From Betaproteobacteria bacterium (GTDB lineage: Bacteria; Pseudomonadota; Gammaproteobacteria; Burkholderiales; Burkholderiaceae_C), in contig VBCQ01000052.1 in NCBI GenBank assembly GCA_005882155.1, positions 3,533 through 9,781 on the forward strand: a stretch of 6,249 nt of DNA, in the 5' to 3' direction. Below, one piece after another: positions 1 to 6,247 of this stretch. Both the position numbers and the translations under genes were made by a program. Numbering within the stretch: the stretch's first letter is position 1; the number at the start of each line of letters is the position of its first letter. The notes beneath the pieces were generated by a model. It did no database searches and was not told the origin of the DNA. It saw nothing but the letters and a program-made list of their open reading frames with translations.

Positions 1-1004
1 CCGCCGGCGGCCTTAGCGTGAAGGGCAGCAAGCGCCCGATCGAGCTCGTCAGCTTTGACGACCGCAGCGAGGTCGAGACTTGCGTTCGCACCTACGAGAA
101 ATTGATGGGCAGCGACAAGGTCGATCTCGTGCTCGCGCCCTGGGGCAGCAACGCCAACTTCGCGGTCGCGCCGCTCGCCAACCGCTTCGGCTACCCGTTC
201 CTCGCGCCGACCGCGCTGTCGAAGAAGCTCATCGAGATGAAGCTGCCGTACTTCTTCCTGATGCTGCAGCAACCGGCGCCGATGACCGGCGCGCTGGTCG
301 ACATGCTGAAGGCCAACGGCGCGAAGACACTGGCGGTGATCTACGTCGACGACCTGTTCGGGCTCGAGAACTACTCGGCGCTGAAGGTCGCGCTGCAGGG
401 CAGCGGATTGAGCCTCGTCGAAGAGAAGAGCTATCCCGGCGGCATCAAGGACTTGTCGCCGGTGCTGCGTTCGATCAAGGACAAGAACCCCGACGCCTTC
501 GTCGGCTTCACCTATCCGCCCGACACGATCCTCGCGAGCAAGCAGGCGAAGGAGGTCGGCTTCAACCCGCGATTCTTCTACGCGTCGGTCGGCACCGCGT
601 TCCAGCTCTACAAGAACGTGATGACGCCGGCTGGCGCCGAAGGCGTGCTCGGCATGGGTTCGTGGAACGCCAAGACCAGCCCCGGCGCGAAGGCCTACTT
701 CGACGCGCACACGAAGAAGTTCGGCGGCAAGGAGCCCGATCGCTGGGCCAGCGGCCACTGCTGGGCCGCGCTCGAGATCTTGACCGCCGCGGTCGCCAAG
801 CACGGCCTCGACCGCAAGGCGATCCGCGACTATGTCGCCAACACCGAGCACAGCACGATCGTCGGCAAGATCAAGTTCAGCGGTAGCGAGAACATCTCGA
901 CGCCCGGCACCGTGGCCCAGTGGCAGAAAGGCGAGTTCGAGGTCGTGTGGCCGAAGAATGTGGCCACCGCGCCATTGATCGCGAACAAGCCCGCATGGGT
1001 TTGA
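1..1004 (+). CDS. ABC transporter substrate-binding protein, HAAT/Liv family (5' end missing)
   Basis: This is the periplasmic binding protein that captures the substrate and delivers it to the LivHM permease. The frame is open from position 3 to the TGA at 1002-1004 (333 codons visible), so the gene begins outside the window. The GTG at 18 is an internal valine (context AGGLSVKGSKRPIELV), not the start. The sequence resembles Peripla_BP_6 (leucine/isoleucine/valine-binding type) proteins: IELVSFDD followed by a helix, the segment APWGSNANFAVAPLANRFGY, the inter-lobe stretch LAVIYVDDLFGLE, and the typical C-terminus WQKGEFEVVWP ending in KPAWV. Family members are usually near 390-420 aa, so about 60-80 residues, including the signal peptide, should lie upstream. 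It is the first visible gene of the operon and is followed 15 nt later by livH. The real substrate (branched-chain amino acid, another amino acid or an amide) cannot be read from the sequence. The family call is firm. Confidence 0.9.
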   Translation, partial: AGGLSVKGSKRPIELVSFDDRSEVETCVRTYEKLMGSDKVDLVLAPWGSNANFAVAPLANRFGYPFLAPTALSKKLIEMKLPYFFLMLQQPAPMTGALVDMLKANGAKTLAVIYVDDLFGLENYSALKVALQGSGLSLVEEKSYPGGIKDLSPVLRSIKDKNPDAFVGFTYPPDTILASKQAKEVGFNPRFFYASVGTAFQLYKNVMTPAGAEGVLGMGSWNAKTSPGAKAYFDAHTKKFGGKEPDRWASGHCWAALEILTAAVAKHGLDRKAIRDYVANTEHSTIVGKIKFSGSENISTPGTVAQWQKGEFEVVWPKNVATAPLIANKPAWV

Positions 1005-1019
1005 AGAGGTCTTGAGGAG

Positions 1020-1895
1020 GTGTCCCTCGGCGCCTGGCTCGAGCTGCTCGCCTCCGGGCTGATCACCGGTGGCATCTACGCGCTGGTCGCCCTCGGCCTG
1101 AATTTGCAGTACGGGCTGATGCGCATCCTGAACATCGCCCACGGCGAGTTCCTGATGCTGGGCGCCTACTTCACGTGGATGATGCAGACCGCGTTCGGCG
1201 TCTCGCCGCTGTGGATGCTGCCGGCGTCGTTCGCGCTGTTGATGATGCTCGGCCTGGCGGTGCACTGGCTGTGCTTTCGGCGGCTCGCCGCGAGCTCGCC
1301 GAACCTCGACGTCTTCGAGGCGCGCGGCTTGATGGTGTCGTTCGGCCTGCTGTTCCTGGTGCAGAACTTCATCTCGTTTCTCTGGGGCGGCGAGCTGCGC
1401 GGCTACGACTTCATGGCCGAGCCGCTGAAGCTCGGCGGCGCGCAGTTCGCCGCCAACAAGCTGCTGGTGTTCGCGCTCGCGCTGCTGTTCTCCGCCGCGC
1501 TGATCGTGCTGCTGCGTACGACGCTGCTCGGCAAGGGCGTGCGCGCGCTGATGCAATCGCCGGTCGGTGCGCAGCTGGTCGGCATCGATACCAAGCGCTT
1601 GCACCCGCTGATGTTCGGCGTCGGCCTCGGGCTGTCGGGCGTCGCCGGCTGCCTGCTGTCGATGGCCTACACGATCAGCCCGGCGATGGGCGAGCCCTAC
1701 ACCGTGACCGCGCTGATCGTCATCACGCTCGGTGGCTTCGGCAGCATGAGCGGCGCACTTGCCGGCGGGCTTCTGCTCGGTGTCGTCGAGGCGCTCGGCA
1801 TGCATTTCACGAACCCGTCGCTGAAGGCGCTGCTGTCGTACGCGGTTTTCATCGCGGTGCTGCTGGCGCGGCCGAACGGGCTGTTCGCTAAATGA
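1020..1895 (+). CDS. livH: Branched-chain amino acid-type ABC transporter permease, LivH family
   Basis: This is an inner-membrane permease that should pair with LivM to form the transport channel. The 291-aa product has a normal family length and strongly hydrophobic segments throughout. Family marks are the N-terminal membrane segment GLITGGIYALVALGLNLQYG (residues 13-32), the conserved NIAHGEFLMLGAY (38-50), an EAA-like coupling loop around residues 171-210 with GKGVRALMQ and GIDTKRL, the glycine-rich LGGFGSMSGALAGG (237-250), and the typical ending RPNGLF. The GTG at 1020 is chosen because it gives the expected N-terminus and no alternative start lies nearby. AAGAGG at 1004-1009 is a possible ribosome binding site 10 nt upstream, while GAGGAGG at 1014-1020 runs into the start codon and is too close to use normally. 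The TGA at 1893-1895 overlaps the livM ATG (ATGA), implying translational coupling. Confidence 0.94.
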   Translation: MSLGAWLELLASGLITGGIYALVALGLNLQYGLMRILNIAHGEFLMLGAYFTWMMQTAFGVSPLWMLPASFALLMMLGLAVHWLCFRRLAASSPNLDVFEARGLMVSFGLLFLVQNFISFLWGGELRGYDFMAEPLKLGGAQFAANKLLVFALALLFSAALIVLLRTTLLGKGVRALMQSPVGAQLVGIDTKRLHPLMFGVGLGLSGVAGCLLSMAYTISPAMGEPYTVTALIVITLGGFGSMSGALAGGLLLGVVEALGMHFTNPSLKALLSYAVFIAVLLARPNGLFAK

Positions 1896-2851
1896 GCGAT
1901 CGACATCTCGTTCGTGACGTGCTGATCCTCATCGGACTTGCGGTGGCGGCACTCGCCGTACCCGCGCTCGGCAGCGAGTTCGCCGTCTCGCTGGCACTGA
2001 CCTGTCTGATGTACATCGCGCTCGCATCGAGCTGGGCGCTGTTCTGCGGCCGCACGCGCTACCTGTCGCTCGCGACCTCGGCATTCTTCGGCATCGGCGC
2101 TTACAGCGGCGCGCTGGCGCTGCAGCACGAGCTCGGCTGGCTGAGTGCGATCGCAATCGGCGCGGTGCTGGCCACCGCGGTCGCCGCGTTGATGGGCGCG
2201 GCGGTGCTGCACTTGCGCGGCACCTACTTCGCGGTGCTGACCTTCGGCATGACCGAGCTGATCCGCCACGCCGTCACGTATTTCGAGAAGAGCGTCACCG
2301 GCACGGTCGGCCGCGTGCTGACGGTGCTGCCCGAGCGCGACACGATCTACTTCACGCTGCTCGCGCTGGCGCTGCTGGCGATGGCCACGTCGATCGCGCT
2401 GCGACGAACCCGCTTCGGCCTTGCGCTCGCCGGCATCGGCGCCGACGAGCAGCGCGCGCAAACGCTCGGTGTCGACACCCGGCGCGTCAAGATCGCCGGC
2501 TTCGCGCTGACGGCAGCGTTCGCCGGCGCGGTCGGCGCGGCGATGTCGGTGCGCTGGACCTACATCGATCCGCCCACCGTGTTCAACCCGTTCATTGGTT
2601 TTCAGACGGTGTTGATCGCATTGATCGGCGGCGCGCTGACGCTGTGGGGTCCGCTCGTCGCGGCGATCGTCTTCAGCCTGCTCGCCGAGACACTTCGTCT
2701 GCAGGTGCCGCAGCTGTACATGATGTCGCTTGGCTTGTTGCTGATCCTCTCGGTGCTGTATCTGCCGGGCGGGCTTGCGTCGCTGCGCTGGGCGATGGCG
2801 CGCGATGCGTGGCGCGCCCTTCGCGGCGCGTGGGAGCGGCGCCTTGGCTGA
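1892..2851 (+). CDS. livM: Branched-chain amino acid-type ABC transporter permease, LivM family
   Basis: This is the second inner-membrane permease subunit, the expected partner of LivH. The 319-aa product has a normal length and multiple hydrophobic segments starting at residues 10-25. Family marks are RYLSLATSAFFGIGAYSGA (56-74), which matches the conserved GYLSLGxAAFFGIGAY region, LRGTYFAVLTFGMTELIR (108-125), the EAA-like loop around 178-215 (GIGADEQRAQTLGVDTRRVK then AGFALTAAFAGAVGA), and the late glycine segment LIGGALTLWGPLVAA (244-258). The C-terminus is positively charged (RDAWRALRGAWERRLG), consistent with a cytoplasmic tail. The ATG at 1892 overlaps the livH stop by 4 nt, and the 3' end overlaps the start of livG by 8 nt. 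No truncation or frameshift is seen. Confidence 0.94.
   Translation: MSDRHLVRDVLILIGLAVAALAVPALGSEFAVSLALTCLMYIALASSWALFCGRTRYLSLATSAFFGIGAYSGALALQHELGWLSAIAIGAVLATAVAALMGAAVLHLRGTYFAVLTFGMTELIRHAVTYFEKSVTGTVGRVLTVLPERDTIYFTLLALALLAMATSIALRRTRFGLALAGIGADEQRAQTLGVDTRRVKIAGFALTAAFAGAVGAAMSVRWTYIDPPTVFNPFIGFQTVLIALIGGALTLWGPLVAAIVFSLLAETLRLQVPQLYMMSLGLLLILSVLYLPGGLASLRWAMARDAWRALRGAWERRLG
2833..2836 (+). promoter_or_regulatory. Ribosome binding site deciding the TTG start of livG
   Basis: GGAG lies 7 nt upstream of the TTG at 2844, inside the last codons of livM. It favours this start over the longer in-frame start at 2775, which would add 23 arginine- and alanine-rich residues encoded by livM sequence and not expected in a LivG N-terminus. 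Confidence 0.55.
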
Positions 2852-3599
2852 GACAGCGCTGCTCGAAGCGCGCGCGCTCAGCGTTCGCTTCGGCGGACTG
2901 ACCGCCGTCGATGCGGTCGACGCGAGCTTCGCCGCCGGCGAGCTGGTCGGCATCATCGGACCGAACGGTGCCGGCAAGACGACCCTGTTCAACGCGATCT
3001 CCGGCGTCACGCCGCCGACCTCGGGACAACTGCTCGCCGATGGCCGCGACATGCGTGGCCAGGGCCCGCACCGCTACGCCGCGCACGGCATTGCGCGAAC
3101 ATTCCAGACGCCGCGCGTGTTCGCCGACATGACGGTGCTGACCAACGTCGAGTTCGGCATGCAGTTCGCGGGCCGGCGGCCTGGCGCCGCAGCAACAGCG
3201 GCATTGCGCACGCCCGACACGATCCTCGCGCTGATCGGTCTCGCCGCGCAATCGGCATTGCCGGCCGCGGCGATCACGCCGTCGCAGCAGCGCCTGCTCG
3301 AGATCGGCATGGCGCTCGCGACCCGGCCGCGTCTGTTGCTGCTCGACGAGGTCGCCGCCGGGCTCAGCGAAGCGGAGATCGAAGCGATGGCGCGGCTGGT
3401 GCGCCGCATGCGCGACGAGCTCGGGTTAGCGGTCGTCTGGATCGAGCACGCGGTGACGACGCTGCTGCGCCATGTCGAGCGCGTGATCGTGCTGCACCAG
3501 GGGCGCAAGATCGCCGACGCGACTCCGGCCGAGGTCGTGCGCGACGCGCAAGTCATCGAGGCCTACCTCGGCGACGAGATGGCGCAGCCGCCGCCGTGA
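2844..3599 (+). CDS. livG: Branched-chain amino acid-type ABC transporter ATPase, LivG family
   Basis: This cytoplasmic ATPase subunit should power LivHM, normally alongside LivF. The TTG at 2844 gives MAETALLEARALSVRFGGL, the usual LivG beginning, and a 251-aa product of family length. The motifs are Walker A GPNGAGKT (residues 39-46), Q-loop ARTFQTPRVF (Q88), signature position ITPSQQR (144-150), Walker B LLLLDE (164-169), D-loop region AAGLSEAE, and the switch histidine in WIEHAV (H202). The C-terminus VIEAYLGDE is typical. The signature lacks the canonical serine and glycines of LSGGQ. Divergent signatures do occur in some LivG-like proteins, so this need not mean loss of function. The gene overlaps livM by 8 nt, and its stop TGA (3597-3599) shares one base with the livF ATG. 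It is the only intact ATPase gene in the window. Confidence 0.92.
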   Translation: MAETALLEARALSVRFGGLTAVDAVDASFAAGELVGIIGPNGAGKTTLFNAISGVTPPTSGQLLADGRDMRGQGPHRYAAHGIARTFQTPRVFADMTVLTNVEFGMQFAGRRPGAAATAALRTPDTILALIGLAAQSALPAAAITPSQQRLLEIGMALATRPRLLLLDEVAAGLSEAEIEAMARLVRRMRDELGLAVVWIEHAVTTLLRHVERVIVLHQGRKIADATPAEVVRDAQVIEAYLGDEMAQPPP

Positions 3600-4279
3600 T
3601 GCAGAACCGCTCGGCAGCGCAACTGACGATCCGCGGCTTGAGTGCAGGCTATGGCGGCTTTCGCGTGCTGCGCGAGCTGGACCTCGACGTGCGACCCGGA
3701 CTGACGGTGATCCTTGGTGCGAACGGTGCCGGCAAGACGACGCTGCTGATGGCGCTCGCCGGACTGATCGCGCGCAGCGGCGTCGTCATGCTCGATGGCG
3801 AAGCACTGCCAACTCAGACCGACAAGATCGTTCAAGCCGGCGTGACGCTGGTCGCCGAAGGCCGGCAACTGTTCGCAGCGCAGCCTCGCGCAAGGGGAGA
3901 TCGTTCGCATCGCCACGCCGCAGACGATCGCCGATGCGGCGCAAAGCCGCTCGCTCGGACAGCACACCTTCCCGGTGCTGCAGCAGCTCATCGATGGGAT
4001 CGTCACCGCGAGCGACGCCGAGCTCATCGACGCGATGCGATTCTTCGCGACGCGCATGAAGATCATCGCCGAGCCGACCGGCTGCCTCGGCGCGGCAGCG
4101 GTGTTGAACGCGAAGCTCGATGTGCGCGGCAAGCGAGTGGGCATCGTGATCTCGGGCGGCAACGTCGACCTCGCGCGCTTCGCCGCGTTGACGCAAGCCG
4201 CATAGCACCGTGTTTGCGATCGACCGCAGCTCCGCCGTCCCACTCACCGACCAGATCGAGGCGCGGCTGCGCGGCTTGA
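3599..4279 (+). pseudogene. livF: livF 5' fragment (homology 3599-3874) running into an out-of-frame tail
   Basis: This is the N-terminal part of LivF, the second ATPase of the transporter. The ATG at 3599 overlaps the livG stop (TGATG); an adjacent GTG at 3596 is also in frame. Residues 1-92 read as normal LivF: LTIRGLSAGYGG, Walker A GANGAGKTT (40-48), and the Q-loop region TLVAEGRQLF (83-92). After codon 92 (TTC, 3872-3874) the family sequence stops. The reading frame continues to 4279 but only as an out-of-frame, arginine-rich reading of inserted dehydratase and MocR DNA. The expected continuation (a segment like P-x-M-T-V-x-E-N-L, then the linker to the signature motif) is absent. The fragment keeps the ATP-binding P-loop but lacks signature, Walker B and C-terminal parts, so it should not be a working ATPase. 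The remaining livF sequence lies at 4444-4785. Confidence 0.85.
3876..4205 (+). pseudogene. C-terminal fragment of a PLP-dependent serine/threonine dehydratase-like enzyme
   Basis: In the frame ending at the TAG of 4203-4205 there are 109 codons that read as the last third of a fold-type II PLP enzyme of the threonine dehydratase / serine racemase / hydroxyaspartate ammonia-lyase group. Recognisable segments are QRSLAQGEIVRIATP, TIADAAQSRSLGQHTFP, DAELIDAMRFFATRMK, EPTGCLGAAAVLNAK and the late glycine motif VISGGNVDLARFAAL. A full enzyme is about 310-330 aa, so the PLP-lysine domain is missing. The fragment abuts the livF break point with no start codon of its own near the junction; the first possible start is a CTG at 3975. 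It is followed after 4 nt by the MocR GTG. Because the adjoining MocR start is an exact inverted copy of the gene at the right edge, this fragment is inferred to be a copy of a gene lying just beyond 6249. Which amino acid the parent enzyme acts on is not resolvable here. Confidence 0.85.
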
Positions 4280-4445
4280 TCGCCGGCGCGCAGCTGGCGG
4301 CCGGCGTCAAGCTGCTGTCGATCCGCCAGCTCGCGGCGCAGCTCGGCGTCAGCCCCAACACCGTCATCACCGCGTACGACCGGCTGGTCGCCGCCGGCCT
4401 CATCGACTCGCGCGGCACCGCGGGCTTCTTCGTCTGCGAGCGCGA
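4208..4445 (+). repeat. Inverted repeat, left copy (MocR 5' end)
   Basis: These 238 bases are the exact reverse complement of 6012-6249 (position x pairs with 10457 minus x). I compared the whole length line by line and saw no mismatch. Identity ends at 4445: the next bases here are gcgcc (livF), while the other copy continues caacg (MocR). The left limit is set only by the window edge. The copy probably extends leftward to about 3876 through the dehydratase fragment. Confidence 0.96.
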
Positions 4446-4785
4446 GCGCCAGCTCGCCGGCACGATGAGCGGTGGCGAGCAGCAGATGGTCGCAATCGCA
4501 CGCGCGATGATGAGTGCACCGCGCCTGTTGCTGCTCGACGAGCCGTCGCTCGGCCTCGCGCCGCGCATGGTCGACGAGATGCTCGCGATCGCACGCCGCA
4601 TCGCCGACGCCGGTACGACCGTCTTGATGGCCGAGCAGAACGTGCGCAAGGCGCTCGCTGTCGCCGACCAAGGCCATGTGATGGAGCGCGGCGGGTTCGT
4701 CGCCGGCGGTCCGGCCAAGCAGCTGGCGCAATCGAGCGTGATCCGCGAGGCGTATCTGGGCGTCCCCACATCCGGTTCGGGCTGA
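4210..4785 (+). pseudogene. Chimeric ORF: MocR winged-helix N-terminus fused to the LivF C-terminus
   Basis: This is a 191-codon open frame from GTG 4210 to TGA 4783-4785. Residues 1-78 are identical to the N-terminus of the MocR regulator encoded from 6247: a GntR-type winged helix-turn-helix with SIRQLAAQLGVSPNTVITAY at 37-56, ending at GFFVCER. From residue 79 it is the last third of LivF: RQLAGTMSGGEQQMVAIARA with the ABC signature SGGEQ, Walker B LLLLDEPSLGLAP, the LivF-type switch region VLMAEQNV, and the ending IREAYLG. LivF parts amount to 92 + 113 residues here and upstream, against roughly 235-240 in the family, so about 30-45 codons are lost. The product would have a DNA-binding domain without its sensor and half an ATPase without Walker A. 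It most likely has no proper function, although the winged helix could in principle still bind MocR sites. I call it a rearrangement by-product. Confidence 0.82.
4444..4785 (+). pseudogene. livF: livF 3' fragment (signature motif to stop)
   Basis: These 113 codons are the displaced end of livF and belong with the 5' fragment at 3599-3874. They hold the family stretch QLAGTMSGGEQQ, Walker B with D-loop LLLLDEPSLGLAP, the MAEQNVRKAL segment where LivF proteins carry Gln in place of the usual switch His, and the C-terminus VIREAYLGVP. The reading frame differs from that of the 5' fragment, so the two cannot be joined by simple readthrough. The only translation start available is the captured MocR GTG at 4210. 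Confidence 0.85.
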
Positions 4786-4812
4786 CCCTTCGACAGGCTC
4801 AGGGCGAACGGG
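4786..4812 (+). repeat. REP-like intergenic palindrome between the convergent livF and MocR genes
   Basis: The element begins CCCTTCGACAGGCTCAGGGC and continues with gaacggg. I recognise it as a short intergenic repeat found widely in beta- and gammaproteobacterial genomes. CCCT (4786-4789) can pair with AGGG (4801-4804) around an 11-nt loop. It fills the 13-nt gap between the two convergent stop codons and extends into the MocR gene, supplying its last codons and its TGA. It may act as a weak bidirectional terminator or mRNA end-stabilising structure, but no T-run makes it a clear intrinsic terminator. Its copy number elsewhere in the genome is not visible here. Confidence 0.6.
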
Positions 4813-6247
4813 ATTGCGCCGCCGCCTTCGCCAGTGCCGTGCGTGCGCTTGCCAGCGCCGCGAGCCGCTGCGACAAGTACTCGCCGAGCCTCACGTTCTG
4901 GCTGATCACGACATTGAATCGAATGTGCGGGTCGGCTCGGCCGTCGGCCATGAAGGTCGCGCCGCGCGACAGCAGGATGCTGTTGCGGTAAGCGTCTTTC
5001 ACCAGCAGGTCGATGTCGACATTGCCCGGCACGCTGCCCCACAGAAACAATCCGCCTTCACCGGGATGATCGAGCGCGATCCCGGCGTCGCGCAGCTGTC
5101 GCGCTGCGGCGCCGCGCGCGACGCCGAGCTTTTGCTGCAGCCGCTCGAGATGCTTGCGAAAGCGCCCCGCCGACAGCACCTCGAGCAGCACGAATTCATT
5201 CAGCGCGGCGGTCGTCAGGATCGAGACGATCTTCTCGCGCAGCAGCGGCTTGAGCAGCGCCGGCTCGGCGGCGATGTAGCCGAGCCGCAATGCGGGGCTC
5301 AAGGCCTTGCAAAAGCTCGAGTAGTAAATGACGCGCGACAGGCCCGACAACTGCGCGAGCCGCGTCGCGTGTCCGGGGTGGAAATGGCCTTGCACATCGT
5401 CTTCGGCGACGAGGAATCCATGCCGCTCGGCGAGCAGCAGCACGCGGTGCAGATTGGCTGCGCTGCTGCCCCAGCCGGTCGGGTTGTGTAGCACGCTTTG
5501 GATGAACAGCAGCCGCGGCCGGTGCTCGACGCAGGCGGCTTCGAGCGCGTCGAGATCGACGCCGTCCGGGCGGCGCGCGATCGGCACGATGCGCACGCCG
5601 GCCTGGCGCAAGCGGCCGAACATCAGGAAGTATCCCGGGTTCTCGACCAGCACCGTGTCACCCGGCTGCACGAACGTGCGGCAGATCAAATCGATCGCAT
5701 GCGTTCCGCCGTAGGTCGTGAGGATGCGGCTCGCGTCGACGGCGATGCCCTGGCTGCGCATCAGCATCGCGATGCGCTCGCGCAGCTCGGCGAGGCCTTG
5801 CGGCGGGCAGCGCGACGCCATGCCGCCGCTGGCGCGCGCCAGCGCGCGCTGCAGCAGCGCAGCGGGGATCGCGTCTGCGAGCCACGACGTGGGCAATGCG
5901 CCGCTGCTCGCGAGCAGCATGCCCTCGCGCTGGTCGTGGGCCTGCTGCGCGAGCCACACCGGCTCCTGCTCTTCGCCGGCTTCGAGCAGCGCATCGTCGG
6001 ACGCCGCGTTGTCGCGCTCGCAGACGAAGAAGCCCGCGGTGCCGCGCGAGTCGATGAGGCCGGCGGCGACCAGCCGGTCGTACGCGGTGATGACGGTGTT
6101 GGGGCTGACGCCGAGCTGCGCCGCGAGCTGGCGGATCGACAGCAGCTTGACGCCGGCCGCCAGCTGCGCGCCGGCGATCAAGCCGCGCAGCCGCGCCTCG
6201 ATCTGGTCGGTGAGTGGGACGGCGGAGCTGCGGTCGATCGCAAACAC
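4799..6247 (-). CDS. MocR-type transcriptional regulator (GntR winged helix + class I aminotransferase-like domain)
   Basis: This is a 482-aa regulator with a normal MocR length. Residues 1-75 form a GntR winged helix-turn-helix (helix-turn-helix around 37-57, SIRQLAAQLGVSPNTVITAY). A linker of about 30 residues rich in Asp/Glu/Gln follows, then an aminotransferase-like effector domain from about residue 110. PLP-site marks are GGTHAIDL (180-187), VENPGY (201-206), HNPTG (254-258), AEDDVQGHF (281-289), the Schiff-base lysine K314 in SSFCKALSPALRLGY, and the likely carboxylate-binding R443 in HIRFNVV. The GTG at 6247 is chosen because the winged helix begins right after it and the next in-frame methionine is residue 110. 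No Shine-Dalgarno is obvious in the equivalent upstream sequence at 4190-4209. MocR proteins sense PLP or its amino-acid adducts and often control adjacent amino-acid or vitamin B6 genes. Here the candidate targets are the liv operon and the inferred dehydratase gene. The C-terminal codons come from the REP-like element. Confidence 0.93.
   Translation of the reverse strand: MFAIDRSSAVPLTDQIEARLRGLIAGAQLAAGVKLLSIRQLAAQLGVSPNTVITAYDRLVAAGLIDSRGTAGFFVCERDNAASDDALLEAGEEQEPVWLAQQAHDQREGMLLASSGALPTSWLADAIPAALLQRALARASGGMASRCPPQGLAELRERIAMLMRSQGIAVDASRILTTYGGTHAIDLICRTFVQPGDTVLVENPGYFLMFGRLRQAGVRIVPIARRPDGVDLDALEAACVEHRPRLLFIQSVLHNPTGWGSSAANLHRVLLLAERHGFLVAEDDVQGHFHPGHATRLAQLSGLSRVIYYSSFCKALSPALRLGYIAAEPALLKPLLREKIVSILTTAALNEFVLLEVLSAGRFRKHLERLQQKLGVARGAAARQLRDAGIALDHPGEGGLFLWGSVPGNVDIDLLVKDAYRNSILLSRGATFMADGRADPHIRFNVVISQNVRLGEYLSQRLAALASARTALAKAAAQSRSP

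Noticed and set aside
18..20. GTG at 18 as the start of the substrate-binding protein
   Set aside because: The frame is open to the window edge with family-like residues (AGGLS) before it, and a start here would leave no signal peptide and remove the N-terminal part of the binding fold.
1697..3052. A 451-codon open frame on the - strand, opposite the end of livH, all of livM and the start of livG
   Set aside because: Its translation is an Arg/Gln/His-rich, low-complexity mirror of GC-rich coding DNA, while the + strand carries clearly recognisable LivM and LivG in the same place. It is a codon-bias shadow.
3876..4445. Insertion sequence or other transposon in livF
   Set aside because: No transposase, no terminal inverted repeats and no target-site duplication are visible at the two ends, and the inserted DNA is ordinary gene sequence copied from next door.
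3599..4785. livF broken by a simple sequencing frameshift
   Set aside because: The two livF parts are separated by about 570 bp of recognisable dehydratase and MocR sequence and lack an internal LivF segment. A one- or two-base error cannot produce this.
3786..5042. A 418-codon - strand open frame across the rearranged region, containing the peptide PFALSLSKG
   Set aside because: That peptide is the well-known translation of the REP-like repeat in spurious ORFs. The rest mirrors LivF, dehydratase and MocR coding sequence, and it overlaps the real MocR gene in another frame.
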